From Streptomyces bikiniensis (lineage in GTDB: Bacteria; Actinomycetota; Actinomycetes; Streptomycetales; Streptomycetaceae), in assembly GCA_000716465.1 (NCBI GenBank), contig JNWL01000011.1:124001-188000 (forward strand): a stretch of 64,000 nucleotides of DNA. Reading direction: 5' to 3'. Positions 46,041-53,974 of this stretch are shown in pieces. Position numbers and translations under genes: made by a program. How positions within the stretch are numbered: position 1 is the stretch's first letter; the number at the start of each line of letters is the position of its first letter. Below the pieces are notes generated by a model. The model saw nothing but the letters and a program-made list of their open reading frames with translations. It was not told the DNA's origin and made no database searches.

Positions 46041-47063
46041 ATGTGGGACAACTCTCCGTTCCCCATGCCGGACGGTGCCGAAATCACCGACCGCCAGGGA
46101 GACCAGTACAAGGTGAACGTCAGCATCCCGCTCGACGCGGACGGGTTCTTCGGACGCCAGTGCCCTGATTGCTCGATGCTCTTCCGCGTCCACGGTGACG
46201 ACTACGCGGCTCTGCCCGACGAACTCCGGCTCTGGTGCGTGTACTGCGGCCACAACGCGGACCACCGGGACTTCTGGACCGACCAGCAACGCGAGCGAGC
46301 CATGGAAGCGGCCAGAGCTCTGGGCACGCAGATCATGCAGCAGGGGCTCGCGAGAATGGCGCGCAAGGCGCGGAGCTCCTCACGTCGTGGCCATGTCTCG
46401 GTGTCGTTCCGCAGCCGCCCCCGCTACCCCCGCCCCCTTCCCGAGATCGACGAAGAGCGGCTCGCCCGTACGCGGACATGCGCGGGATGCGAGATTCGCT
46501 ACGGCGTCTTCGGCGAGCACCGCTACTGCCCCTCGTGCGGTCGGCTGCCTGCGGCCACCGTCGCCTTCGACGCCCTGCAGGCGGAGACGGCCCGGCTCGA
46601 CGCACTGTCCTCCTTGCCCGACGAGATCCGGGCCGCGCTACGCGAGCAGGGGGTGTTCACCCGCAGTTGGGTCGACACGATCGAGAACGTCGTGGGTGTC
46701 GTGGAGGCGCTCGGCTCGTCGGTATTCCACGAGCATGTCACGGACTCGGAAGAGCGGCTGCGTGGCAAGGGGAGCATCTTTCAACGGCTCGACGACATGG
46801 CGGACCTCTTCGTTTCGGCCGGCTTCCCTGACGTACGCGGTTCGGTGGGGTCACCCGCCTGGCAGCGGCTGGTCCGGACCTGGGCGGCGCGCCATGTCTT
46901 CACCCACAACGACGGTGTCGTCGACGAGAAGTACCTGCGTCGGGTCCCCACTTCTCGCACCTCCGTCGGTCAACGGCTCGTCATCTCGGACGCCGACTGC
47001 AGGGAGGCGATCGACGACACCACCGCTCTGTGCCGAGCGCTGGTGGACATCAGGCGCCTGTGA
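46041..47063 (+). CDS. Zinc-ribbon protein with HEPN-like C-terminal domain
   Basis: 340 residues from ATG 46041. Four CxxC pairs form two zinc ribbons: 'GRQCPDCSMLFRV' with 'WCVYCGHNAD' (~40-75), and 'RTCAGCEIRYGV' with 'YCPSCGRLPA' (~147-175). The C-terminal part has 'RTWAARHVFTHNDGVVDEKY', an Arg-x4-His motif followed by HND..VD.KYL, which is like the MAE_28990/MAE_18760 group of HEPN proteins. HEPN domains with that motif are often RNases in defence and toxin systems. The full family is not recognised, so nuclease activity is inferred. Confidence 0.68.
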   Translation: MWDNSPFPMPDGAEITDRQGDQYKVNVSIPLDADGFFGRQCPDCSMLFRVHGDDYAALPDELRLWCVYCGHNADHRDFWTDQQRERAMEAARALGTQIMQQGLARMARKARSSSRRGHVSVSFRSRPRYPRPLPEIDEERLARTRTCAGCEIRYGVFGEHRYCPSCGRLPAATVAFDALQAETARLDALSSLPDEIRAALREQGVFTRSWVDTIENVVGVVEALGSSVFHEHVTDSEERLRGKGSIFQRLDDMADLFVSAGFPDVRGSVGSPAWQRLVRTWAARHVFTHNDGVVDEKYLRRVPTSRTSVGQRLVISDADCREAIDDTTALCRALVDIRRL

Positions 47064-47180
47064 CTGGTTCTGACCGGTAACGCGATCACCTTCCCAGTCT
47101 GCGGACCGGCTGGGGGACCAGTGTCGGCGCCGCGCCGTAAACTGTGGACAAGGCGCGGGGCCGACAAATAACGAGGTGCC

Positions 47181-47537
47181 ATGCGTCACTCCCGCGTCAT
47201 CGCTGCGAGCTTCATCGCCCGCGTGCTTCCCGACCCGTACGAAGCCGTACTCGGCGGGCCGGATCCGGAAGCCACCCACCGCCTGCTCGCCACCGTCCAC
47301 GCGGATTTCGTCTGCCCGTCAAATGGCCACTCGATCTCGTGGCAGGACTGCTATGACGGCGCGATGATCCTCCCCCTGCCGCACAAGGCCGACCTACTCC
47401 TGGATGGGAGGGGCAATCCGAAGCCCCTCCCCGTCCACGTGACGGGCGAAGCCGCCGCCCGAGCTCGAGAGGCTCAAACCATCGCCGCGCGCATCCGCCG
47501 AGAGGCTCGGCATATGCCCTTGGGCAACCAGGGATGA
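47181..47537 (+). CDS. Hypothetical protein
   Basis: 118 residues from ATG 47181 with GAGGTG upstream. Not recognised. It begins 'MRHSRVIAASFIARVLPDPY' and contains 'HADFVCPSNGHSISWQDCYD' (two Cys) and a basic C-terminal helix 'ARAREAQTIAARIRREARHM'. No signal peptide (the first hydrophobic stretch is short and charged). It reads towards the convergent coiled-coil protein 40 bases away. Confidence 0.5.
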   Translation: MRHSRVIAASFIARVLPDPYEAVLGGPDPEATHRLLATVHADFVCPSNGHSISWQDCYDGAMILPLPHKADLLLDGRGNPKPLPVHVTGEAAARAREAQTIAARIRREARHMPLGNQG

Positions 47538-47577
47538 ACCGGCTGGCTGCACCCCTCCTTTGGGGTGCGGCCGACTC

Positions 47578-48105
47578 TCACCCGACGCGCGGTGGAACGC
47601 GTAGCAGGACCGGTTCGTCCTGTCCCTCCCAGACGATACGAAGGACAGAGGGAACGGCTTCCTGCATGGACCCGACCATCATGAAGGAGTACACGTCCCC
47701 CGCTGCCACGGAGAGACTGGGCGGCCATTCGTCCCGCGCACCAGGCGCGTCAAGGCATCGAATGTTTTCGGCGGGGGCGGTGCCGTAGTTGATCAGCTCC
47801 CAGACGGCCTTGTTACGGTGCTCGATGCGGAACTGCGCACGTGGCCGGTTGTCCTCTTCCTCCTGCCTGCGCCGCTCGGCTGCCTCGCGCCGCTGGTCGG
47901 CAAGAGTTTCTTCGGCAGCTGTCGCTGACCGCTCCGCCGCGTCGCTCGAGCGACGCGTCTCGACCACCGACTGCTCGGCAGCGACAGCCGAACCTTCGGC
48001 AGCGTCAGCCGCACGCTTGCTGTGCTTCACCGACCTCAGACTGACGACGAAGGCCGCCAGCCCCAGACCCGCTCCCAACCATCCCGGGGCATCTCCCATG
48101 TCCAT
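47578..48105 (-). CDS. Membrane-anchored coiled-coil protein
   Basis: 175 residues from ATG 48105 (MDMGDAPGWLGAGLGLAAFV). Residues 8-25 are one membrane anchor, followed by a long Ala/Glu/Arg coiled coil (~28-85; 'ERSATAAEETLADQRREAAE'). A globular C-terminal domain of ~85 residues, 'RAQFRIEHRNKAVWELINYG' and 'DVYSFMMVGSMQEAVPSVLR', looks like a beta sandwich. This organisation is frequent in Streptomyces hypothetical proteins. Last gene inside the integrase-bearing element, reading away from attR. Confidence 0.65.
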   Translation of the reverse strand: MDMGDAPGWLGAGLGLAAFVVSLRSVKHSKRAADAAEGSAVAAEQSVVETRRSSDAAERSATAAEETLADQRREAAERRRQEEEDNRPRAQFRIEHRNKAVWELINYGTAPAENIRCLDAPGARDEWPPSLSVAAGDVYSFMMVGSMQEAVPSVLRIVWEGQDEPVLLRVPPRVG

Positions 48106-48264
48106 GCCGTGAACGTACGCCGCCGGTCTGACACCGATGCGTCTCACGAGCGCAGGGATGCCCGTCGGCCTCCCGGATCAGCGAAGCAGGGCGGAAATTG
48201 CGACGGGGGCGGCTTCGCGAGCGGGGCGACCGTATCGGTCGCCGTCTGACACTCTGCGGGCCGC

Positions 48265-48435
48265 CGTGCCACAACGTGCCAGTAGGGGCGGTAAACAGCG
48301 GGCAACAAGGGTTGCCGGAAGGAGGGCGACGGACGCCCCTCAACGGGCGTTGCCGCAGGTCAGAAGCTATATATGAGCCCGAGTGCCGGGTGATTCCCAA
48401 GCTTATAGCGCGGGTTCGATTCCCGTCATCCGCTC
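48265..48435 (+). repeat. attR unit of the main element (right arm plus 42-bp core)
   Basis: The core 48394-48435 is identical to the tRNA-Gly 3' end. The right arm (48265-48393) contains GTGCCACAACGTGCCAGTAG, GCGGTAAACAGCGG, CGCAGGTCAGAAG and GCCGGGTGATTCC, elements shared by all later units. A CCCCAGGTCAGAGGCCTGGGG hairpin follows at about 48446-48470. Confidence 0.9.
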
Positions 48436-48634
48436 CATAGCAAAGCCCCAGGTCAGAGGCCTGGGGCTTGTTTGTTGTCCAGGCCGTCCGCCTCCTGGTC
48501 GGCCGTCGACGCGATCTGACCCTTGATCACTGGGCGTGCGCCGCTGCCGGCCGGTAATTTCGTGCGGCCGAGGACATCGCTGGAACCACCTGGTCGGTGG
48601 CCTCGGAGGGCGCGCATCAGGGGGCGGAACAAGC

Positions 48635-49669
48635 ATGAAGGATCTTGTCGTGGGCAACGGCGAGCGCGAGACGGCGGTCCGGCTGGAGAAGCACCGGGGA
48701 GAACTGACCGGGTACTGCTACCGGATGCTGAGCTCGTACGCCGAGGCCGAGGACGCCGTGCAGGAGACGATGGTCCGGGCCTGGCGGAACCTCGAGGGGT
48801 TCGAGGGGCGTTCGTCGCTGCGGTCGTGGTTCTACCGCATCGCCACCAATGTGTGCCTGGACGCACTGGCCGCCGGCAGGCGGCGGGCTCTGCCGATGGA
48901 CCTCTCGGAGCCGTCGCCCGGCGCTTCGGCCCCGGGAGCCCCGGAGGACGCCACCATGTGGATCGGGCCCTGTCCCGGAGGGGACCCCGAGGCGGCGGTG
49001 GCAGCGGGCGAGTCGGTGCGGCTGGCGTTCGTCGCCGCGCTCCAGCGTCTCCCGCCCAGGCAGCGGGCCACGCTGATCCTCCGGGACGTGCTGGCCTTCT
49101 CGGCCCGCGAAGTCGCCGAGCTGCACGGCTCGACCGTCGCCTCGGTCAACAGTGCCCTGCAGCGGGCCCGTGCCACATTGGCCGCGCACCGCGGACCCGC
49201 CGACAGCCCCGGTAACCGGCCGTCCGACGCCGTCCGTCGCGTGCTGGCCGAGCGGTACGCCACGGCCTTCTCCCGCTACGACATGGAGGAGCTGAGCATG
49301 CTGCTCCACGTCGACGCCACGCTGTGTCTCCCCCCGTACGCGAAGTGGATGCGCGGGGTCCCCGACATTCAGGCGTGGCTGACCGGGCCCGCCGTCGGCT
49401 GTCGCGGCTCCCGCCTGGTCCCGACCACGGCGAACGGCACCCCAGCGTTCGGCCAGTACCGGCCCAGCCTCGACGGCACGGGCTACGAACCCTGGGCGCT
49501 CCAGGTCATCGAGTTCTCCGGCAACCGCATCACCGGCATCCACGCCTTCCGCGACACCGAGCACCTGTTTCCGCTCTTCGGCCTGCCCGCACACATAGGC
49601 CCGGACTCCTCTCCTGACACCATCGCCACCGATGGCCGCCACCTCCCGGACGACCCAAACCATGCCTGA
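48635..49669 (+). CDS. RNA polymerase sigma-70 factor, ECF type with SnoaL-like tail
   Basis: 344 residues from ATG 48635. Sigma region 2 is 'YRMLSSYAEAEDAVQETMVR' and 'AWRNLEGFEGRSSLRSWFYR'; region 4 is 'LPPRQRATLILRDVLAFSAR' and 'AELHGSTVASVNSALQRARA'. The C-terminal ~125 residues ('YDMEELSMLLHVDATLCLPP', 'QVIEFSGNRITGIHAFRDTE') are a SnoaL/NTF2-like domain. This matches the TIGR02960 group of ECF factors, in which the extra domain, rather than an anti-sigma factor, controls activity. It probably forms an operon with the hydrolase 9 bases downstream. Confidence 0.88.
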   Translation: MKDLVVGNGERETAVRLEKHRGELTGYCYRMLSSYAEAEDAVQETMVRAWRNLEGFEGRSSLRSWFYRIATNVCLDALAAGRRRALPMDLSEPSPGASAPGAPEDATMWIGPCPGGDPEAAVAAGESVRLAFVAALQRLPPRQRATLILRDVLAFSAREVAELHGSTVASVNSALQRARATLAAHRGPADSPGNRPSDAVRRVLAERYATAFSRYDMEELSMLLHVDATLCLPPYAKWMRGVPDIQAWLTGPAVGCRGSRLVPTTANGTPAFGQYRPSLDGTGYEPWALQVIEFSGNRITGIHAFRDTEHLFPLFGLPAHIGPDSSPDTIATDGRHLPDDPNHA

Positions 49670-49678
49670 AGGACCCAC

Positions 49679-50479
49679 ATGCCTTGGTCAGAGCACATCG
49701 TCGTCCGTGACGGCGTCCGTATTTCCTGCCGTGACTGGGGAGGTTCGGGGCCGTCCGTCGTCCTGTTGCACGGGCTGGCCGGCCACGCGGGCGAATGGGA
49801 CGCCATCGCCCGGGACCTGAGCCTCCGCCACCGGGTCGTCGCCGTCGACCAGCGGGGCCATGGTGCCAGCGAGCGCCGTCCGCGGGACGTGTCCCGGGCC
49901 GCGTACGTCGCGGATACCGTCGCCGTACTCGAACAGCTCGGCCTCCAGCAAAGCGTCCTGGTGGGCCAGTCGCTGGGCGGCCACACCGCCATGCTCGCCG
50001 CCGCCGCGTACCCCGGCCTCTTCCGTGCGCTCGTCCTGGTGGAGGCCGGGCCGGGCGGGCCGAACCGTGACGTACAGGCGGAGATCGGGGGGTGGCTCGA
50101 TTCCTGGCCCAGGCCGTTCCCGTCACAGGGGGCTGCCGTCGAGTTCCTCGGCGGCGGTCCGGTCGGCGAGGGCTGGGCGGCCGGCCTGGTGGAGCACGAC
50201 GGCGGCTGGTGGCCGCGCTTCGACCGGGACGTGATGGTCGAGTCGCTGGCGGAGATTGCCCAGCGGTCCTTCTGGGACGAGTGGTCGAGGGTAACCTGCC
50301 CGACCCTGGCCGTCCTCGGCCAGTCCGGCATCATCCCGTCGGGGGAGATTGACGAGATGCTCCGGCGGCGGCCGGAGACGGTGGCTTTGAGCGTCCCCGG
50401 GACGGGACACGACGTTCATCTGGAGCGACCGGACGTCCTGCGGCATGTGCTCCGTGGGTTCCTTGGAAACGTCACATGA
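49679..50479 (+). CDS. Alpha/beta hydrolase
   Basis: 266 residues, 9 bases after the sigma factor gene. Oxyanion region 'VVLLHGLAGHAGEWDAIARD', nucleophile elbow GxSxG in 'SVLVGQSLGGHTAMLAA' (Ser ~101), acid in 'LAVLGQSGIIPSGEIDEM' and catalytic His in 'VPGTGHDVHLERPDVL'. The substrate is not evident; fluoroacetate, ester and lactone hydrolases share the pattern. Regulation together with the sigma factor is likely from the spacing. Confidence 0.87.
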   Translation: MPWSEHIVVRDGVRISCRDWGGSGPSVVLLHGLAGHAGEWDAIARDLSLRHRVVAVDQRGHGASERRPRDVSRAAYVADTVAVLEQLGLQQSVLVGQSLGGHTAMLAAAAYPGLFRALVLVEAGPGGPNRDVQAEIGGWLDSWPRPFPSQGAAVEFLGGGPVGEGWAAGLVEHDGGWWPRFDRDVMVESLAEIAQRSFWDEWSRVTCPTLAVLGQSGIIPSGEIDEMLRRRPETVALSVPGTGHDVHLERPDVLRHVLRGFLGNVT

Positions 50480-50515
50480 TCTGCCAACCGCCGGACGGCG
50501 TGATCACGTTCCCGG

Positions 50516-50728
50516 TCACCGGCCGCTGTTCTCGGCGAGTGTGTGCGCGACAAGGGCGTTGGCGTGACCGTGTCCCAGGCCGTGCTCGGACTTGAGCCAG
50601 GAGAGGAGCTCCATGTGCTTGGTCAGCGGGGAGGAACGGATGAGGTCCTTCCACTCGTGGATCGGGCGGCCGTACTTCTTCTCGATGGAAGGAAAGTAGC
50701 TGGCGGGACCCTTTACTGCGTCGGTCAT
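50516..50728 (-). CDS. DUF4287 family protein (island copy)
   Basis: 70 residues, complete for this family ([20 protein letters not shown]). Contains '[20 protein letters not shown]' and '[20 protein letters not shown]'. Function unknown; it is sometimes linked to growth-inhibition or DUF1801-type proteins. A second copy at 61113-61325 has 64 of 70 identical residues, and the upstream regions share GAATGATCTTGGTGGTGTCG except for the first base. One copy is on passenger segment 1, the other just beyond the last clear att core. Confidence 0.88.
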   Translation of the reverse strand: MTDAVKGPASYFPSIEKKYGRPIHEWKDLIRSSPLTKHMELLSWLKSEHGLGHGHANALVAHTLAENSGR

Positions 50729-50798
50729 GAGATGTCCCCGGTTTCCTGTCGAAATGATCTTGGTGGTGTCGATGATGCCTGCCCGGTGCGGCAGGCGG

Positions 50799-51467
50799 CT
50801 AGCAATTCGCCCGGGCGGTGGCCAGGCGGGCTGTCACCGCGGTGAGCCCCAGCAGGCCGAGGCCCGCACCGGCGGTGAAGGCCAGGACGGAGGTGGCGGA
50901 GGCCATGAAGCCGGCGAGAACGACCACGGGGACGAGGCGCGAGGCGCGAGCCCAGCGGCGGTGGCCCCGGGCGGCGAGCGGGCGTGCCAGGACGACGAAC
51001 GCGGCACACAGGGCGAGGTAACCGGCCATCCCGGCCACCATGTGCACGGCGCCGTGGCCGCTCATAGCCGTCGCGTCCGGAGAGCCTTCGGGGAATCCCG
51101 CCCCCGCGTCGGCCGGGAAGAGCGCGGCGGCCCAGAACGAGGCGCCGAAGGCACCGACCAGGACCGGGCCCCAGGTTCCTCCCGCGCCGCCGCGCAGCAC
51201 CCGGCGCAGACCGGCCGCACCCGCGATCAGCAGCGTTCCGGTGAGCAGGAAGGTCACCGTCTGGATCCAGCCCGCCTCCCCAAGGGAGAGCTGGCTGATC
51301 GCGTTACGGGTGAAGTCGAACCCGTTCCGCGCGAAGCCCTGAGCGACGCCGGCCAGGAGGAACAGCGGGCCCGCCACCACGCCACCGACCAGAGCCCTCC
51401 GCGCCACAAGGCCAGACGCGGGCGCGACAGGGACGGCGTGCTGGGGAGCGCTGAGCATGTGGGTCAT
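50799..51467 (-). CDS. DUF998 membrane protein
   Basis: 222 residues from ATG 51467 (MTHMLSAPQHAVPVAPASGL); a longer frame upstream lies partly in the att arm and is not credible. About six membrane helices, with the DUF998 signature 'FDFTRNAISQLSLGEAGWIQ' and 'FPADAGAGFPEGSP' followed by 'SGHGAVHMVAGMAGYLALC'. Function of the family is unknown. It is 70 bases from the DUF4287 gene and on the same strand. Confidence 0.83.
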   Translation of the reverse strand: MTHMLSAPQHAVPVAPASGLVARRALVGGVVAGPLFLLAGVAQGFARNGFDFTRNAISQLSLGEAGWIQTVTFLLTGTLLIAGAAGLRRVLRGGAGGTWGPVLVGAFGASFWAAALFPADAGAGFPEGSPDATAMSGHGAVHMVAGMAGYLALCAAFVVLARPLAARGHRRWARASRLVPVVVLAGFMASATSVLAFTAGAGLGLLGLTAVTARLATARANC

Positions 51468-51596
51468 GGACGGGCCTTCCTCGCGTCGGTGTTGTCGCCC
51501 TTGTGACCGACGGCCGTACGCGAAGTCATCGCTCCCCGCCAAGTGCGCTGCGTCACAGGCCACTCGGTCCCGTCCTCCGGCTTGTCGAGAAGGCCG

Positions 51597-51764
51597 TGCC
51601 ACAACGTGCCAGTAGAGGCGGTGAACAGCGGCCAACAGGGGGCGATCAGGGTCGGCCGAAACTACCTGTTCGACACTCGTTTCAGCAGGTCAAAGGCATG
51701 TGTAGGCTCAAGTACCGGGTGATTCCCAAGCTTGTGGCGCGGGTTCGACTCCCGTCATCCGCTC
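51597..51764 (+). repeat. att unit at 51.7 kb
   Basis: Right arm 51597-51722 (GTGCCACAACGTGCCAGTAG, GGCGGTGAACAGCGG, AGCAGGTCAAAGGC, CCGGGTGATTCC), then core 51723-51764 with three mismatches to the tRNA. A terminator-like hairpin CCCCAGGTC...CCTGGGG follows, then GTGCCGTGCCCTCCGCGTGCCC, a left-arm-like repeat. The site therefore looks like a junction between two elements. Confidence 0.88.
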
Positions 51765-52029
51765 GTGAACGAAGCCCCAGGTCAGGGACCTGGGGCTTCG
51801 GCGTTGTCCAGACTTCTTGGGAGGTGCCGTGCCCTCCGCGTGCCCAATCTCGCACGAACACCCTGCCGAAGGGCACGCACGATCTCATGCCACGCCGACA
51901 CGTAGGCCGGACTCATGGCGCAAAATGATCACCTTCAGTGATCTTCAGGTGACAGGTTGTCAGTGGCGGGTGCTTTCATGAGCCGGTCACGCAGGGAGGC
52001 GTGACACAGCTAGTGAGGGGGACACGACT

Positions 52030-52332
52030 GTGCCCGTGATCGAGGAGTACAAGAGGTCCGACGGGACCGTAGTCAGGAGACACGTCCGTCTGCCGGCGGG
52101 TGCCCGCCGGCAGACGGCGATCGCCGGACTGATCGTGGCGGGGGTGTTCCTCTTCGGCAGCGGCAACACGACCACCGGCGCGAGGACCCAGTCGGGTCAG
52201 CACCGGTTACCCCAGCCACAGTCGACGGTGGTCTATCCGATCAAGTGGCCCGGATGGGACAAGCCGGTGGTCCAGCCTACGCCGACAGTCTCGTATCCGA
52301 TCGTCTTCCCCACCACGGGGAGTGGGCGATGA
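52030..52332 (+). CDS. Small membrane protein coupled to the Mrr-like nuclease
   Basis: 100 residues from GTG 52030. One membrane helix, 'QTAIAGLIVAGVFLFGSGNT', after a basic N-terminus (RRHVRLPAGARRQ), then a Pro/Thr-rich exterior tail with two similar segments 'STVVYPIKWPGWDKP' and 'PTVSYPIVFPTTGSGR'. Its stop overlaps the nuclease start (ATGA). No family recognised. The coupling suggests that it helps place or control the nuclease at the membrane (inference). Confidence 0.6.
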   Translation: MPVIEEYKRSDGTVVRRHVRLPAGARRQTAIAGLIVAGVFLFGSGNTTTGARTQSGQHRLPQPQSTVVYPIKWPGWDKPVVQPTPTVSYPIVFPTTGSGR

Positions 52333-53015
52333 GCCGTCGCCCGATCCGTCGCCGGCCCGCCCAGAAGCGTGGTTCCGACGGGAAGTTCCTGTTGATGCTG
52401 GGTCTGATCGGCGTAGTGGCTCAGGGGCTGTTGGCGGCAACTCTGTCCTGGCTCGCCGAGCACCCCTGGATTCTCGCTCTTCCGGTCCTGGCAGTGGCCG
52501 GGGCAGGTATAGCCCTTGTACTTCTGCGGCGGGAGGCGACTCGCCGGGAGCGGATCCGTTTGCAGGGTCTTCGATACCTGGTTGAGCACCTGGATGGCCT
52601 GCACTACACCCAGTTCGAGTACGCCGTCCGCGACTTGATGCGGCGCGATGGCTATCAGGACGCCCAACAGGTCGGCGGAAGCGGCGACAACGGAGCCGAT
52701 GTGAAGGCTACCGATCCGTTCGGGGGACGCTGGGTGATCCAGTGCAAGCACCGTAAGGCCGGCTGGTCGGGGGCGGCTGTCGGTACCCCCGACCTCCAAC
52801 GCCTCAATGGCACCGGCCGCCAGATCCACGATGGCGATGTCATCGTCATGCTCACCAATGGTCGTTTCTCCAAGAACGCTCCCGACTTCGCCAAGTCCCA
52901 GCGCCTCCACCTGGTCGACCGCCACCTCCTCGCCCGATGGGCCGCCGGCTCCACCCCGCTGTGGGAATTGCTGCGAGCCGTACCGCCGCCGCGGAGACCC
53001 TCCTCACCATCCTGA
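52329..53015 (+). CDS. Membrane-anchored Mrr-like restriction endonuclease
   Basis: 228 residues from ATG 52329. Two membrane helices (~20-62: 'FLLMLGLIGVVAQGLLAATL', 'WILALPVLAVAGAGIALVLL') precede a PD-(D/E)xK nuclease domain of the Mrr_cat type: 'QFEYAVRDLMRRDGYQDAQQ', 'GGSGDNGADVKATD' (catalytic Asp) and 'WVIQCKHRKAG' (QxK). Such domains cut modified or foreign DNA. The membrane anchor is frequent in actinobacterial versions and could act on incoming DNA. Base composition is lower in G+C than the core genes. Confidence 0.83.
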   Translation: MSRRPIRRRPAQKRGSDGKFLLMLGLIGVVAQGLLAATLSWLAEHPWILALPVLAVAGAGIALVLLRREATRRERIRLQGLRYLVEHLDGLHYTQFEYAVRDLMRRDGYQDAQQVGGSGDNGADVKATDPFGGRWVIQCKHRKAGWSGAAVGTPDLQRLNGTGRQIHDGDVIVMLTNGRFSKNAPDFAKSQRLHLVDRHLLARWAAGSTPLWELLRAVPPPRRPSSPS

Positions 53016-53050
53016 TCCGTCACCGTGGACGTCCAGGCGGCCAAAGCCAC

Positions 53051-53096
53051 GCCTCACTCTCCGGAGGAGATCGAGGTCGCCTCCGGAGAGTGAGGC
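53051..53096 (+). terminator. Hairpin downstream of the nuclease gene
   Basis: Perfect 16-bp stem (GCCTCACTCTCCGGAG / CTCCGGAGAGTGAGGC) with a 14-base loop, 35 bases after the stop at 53015. The remaining bases to 53195 show no gene. Confidence 0.82.
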
Positions 53097-53195
53097 AGTC
53101 CGGCCACGATGCGCTTCAATCTGCCCCGTCACCCATGCAGGTGATGGGCCCCGTAAAAACCTCATGGCCTGCAGGGAAGCCCCCGTGAAAGTTTC

Positions 53196-53564
53196 ATGTC
53201 CGCACTCTTCCCCGAGCCAACTGATCCCGGCCGCTCCGGATACCTGGATGCCGCCGATCGCATCAAGCCGGGCGACACGCTGCTGATCCGATTTCCCAGC
53301 GAGGCTGCTTGCCGCTCGAGCGCCTTCAAACGTGCCGCTACCCGCCACGGGCTTTCAGTAGCCCAGGCAAAAGAGTACGTGGCACTGGCGCGGTGGTTCA
53401 GCCCGGACATGCGCCCGCGTATCTTCTCTGACGTCCAGATCTCCTACACGGTCCTGACGGAAGCAGCCCGCGACTACTCAAGTCCAATACGCCTGATCAC
53501 CAGCGCTGGGACGTCCTTCGCTCAATGGTCGATGCTGCGGCGAGTGAAGGACGGAAGCGCGTGA
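53196..53564 (+). CDS. Hypothetical protein
   Basis: 122 residues from ATG 53196. Not recognised. It has a plausible helix-turn-helix-like stretch, 'SSAFKRAATRHGLSVAQAKE' and 'YVALARWFSPDMRPRI', and 'SDVQISYTVLTEAARDYS'. No signal or membrane segment. The stop overlaps the next possible gene (GTGA). The pattern recalls small DNA-binding proteins of actinobacterial plasmids. Confidence 0.5.
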   Translation: MSALFPEPTDPGRSGYLDAADRIKPGDTLLIRFPSEAACRSSAFKRAATRHGLSVAQAKEYVALARWFSPDMRPRIFSDVQISYTVLTEAARDYSSPIRLITSAGTSFAQWSMLRRVKDGSA

Positions 53565-53743
53565 CGGCGAATGAGTACCGGTCCGCAACCGGTTCCAGGC
53601 AAGTTCCGAACCAAGCCAGCGCCATACCGGCCGAGGCAGTGATTCGACAGCTCGAACGTCCTGGCGTCTGGCAGGCCGTCGTCGATTGCATCGGGGCAGA
53701 CCCTGTCAGCCACCGAGAGGTACCGCTGCGCCTCTCGGCGTGA
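53561..53743 (+). CDS. Hypothetical small protein
   Basis: 60 residues from GTG 53561, overlapping the preceding stop by four bases. Contains 'AIPAEAVIRQLERPGVWQAV' and a predicted helix after it. Nothing recognisable. The overlap with 53196-53564 is the main evidence that it is translated. Confidence 0.4.
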   Translation: MTANEYRSATGSRQVPNQASAIPAEAVIRQLERPGVWQAVVDCIGADPVSHREVPLRLSA

Positions 53744-53806
53744 CGATCACCTCGTGAAGTGGCGGACCGGCTTCTGGACTTCGCCTTCAGCGACCAACGC
53801 CGGGGG

Positions 53807-53940
53807 GCGCGCCACAATGTGCCAGTGGAGCCGGTGGATCACGGTCACCAGAGGCACGTCGAAGACGACCAGGCACCAGAAAGCTCAGGAGGGGTTCTCA
53901 CAGGTCAGGAGCCGCACACACCCAGTTTCCGGGTGATTCC
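53807..53940 (+). repeat. Orphan right arm without att core
   Basis: GCGCGCCACAATGTGCCAGTGG, then GCCGGTGGATCACGG, CACAGGTCAGGAG and TCCGGGTGATTCC repeat the order and spacing of the other right arms. After GGTGATTCC the tRNA-like core is missing: the sequence changes at once to ACGCGCACCG. A deletion or recombination has removed the core. Confidence 0.82.
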
Positions 53941-53974
53941 ACGCGCACCGCCTTCGCACCGACCCGCCGCCGCA

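Larger units (their letters stand above)
48436..51764. mobile_element. Passenger segment 1 (CIME-like, no integrase)
   Basis: Lies between att cores at 48394-48435 and 51723-51764. It contains a sigma factor, an alpha/beta hydrolase, a DUF4287 gene and a DUF998 gene, and no recombinase or transfer gene. Both ends have the arm sequences needed for site-specific recombination, so it fits the definition of a cis-mobilizable element that depends on another element's integrase. Confidence 0.7.

Noticed and set aside
51723..51764. Additional tRNA genes at the att cores
   Set aside because: Only the 3' half (from the anticodon loop on) is present in each copy; there is no acceptor 5' strand or D-arm, so none can fold as a tRNA.
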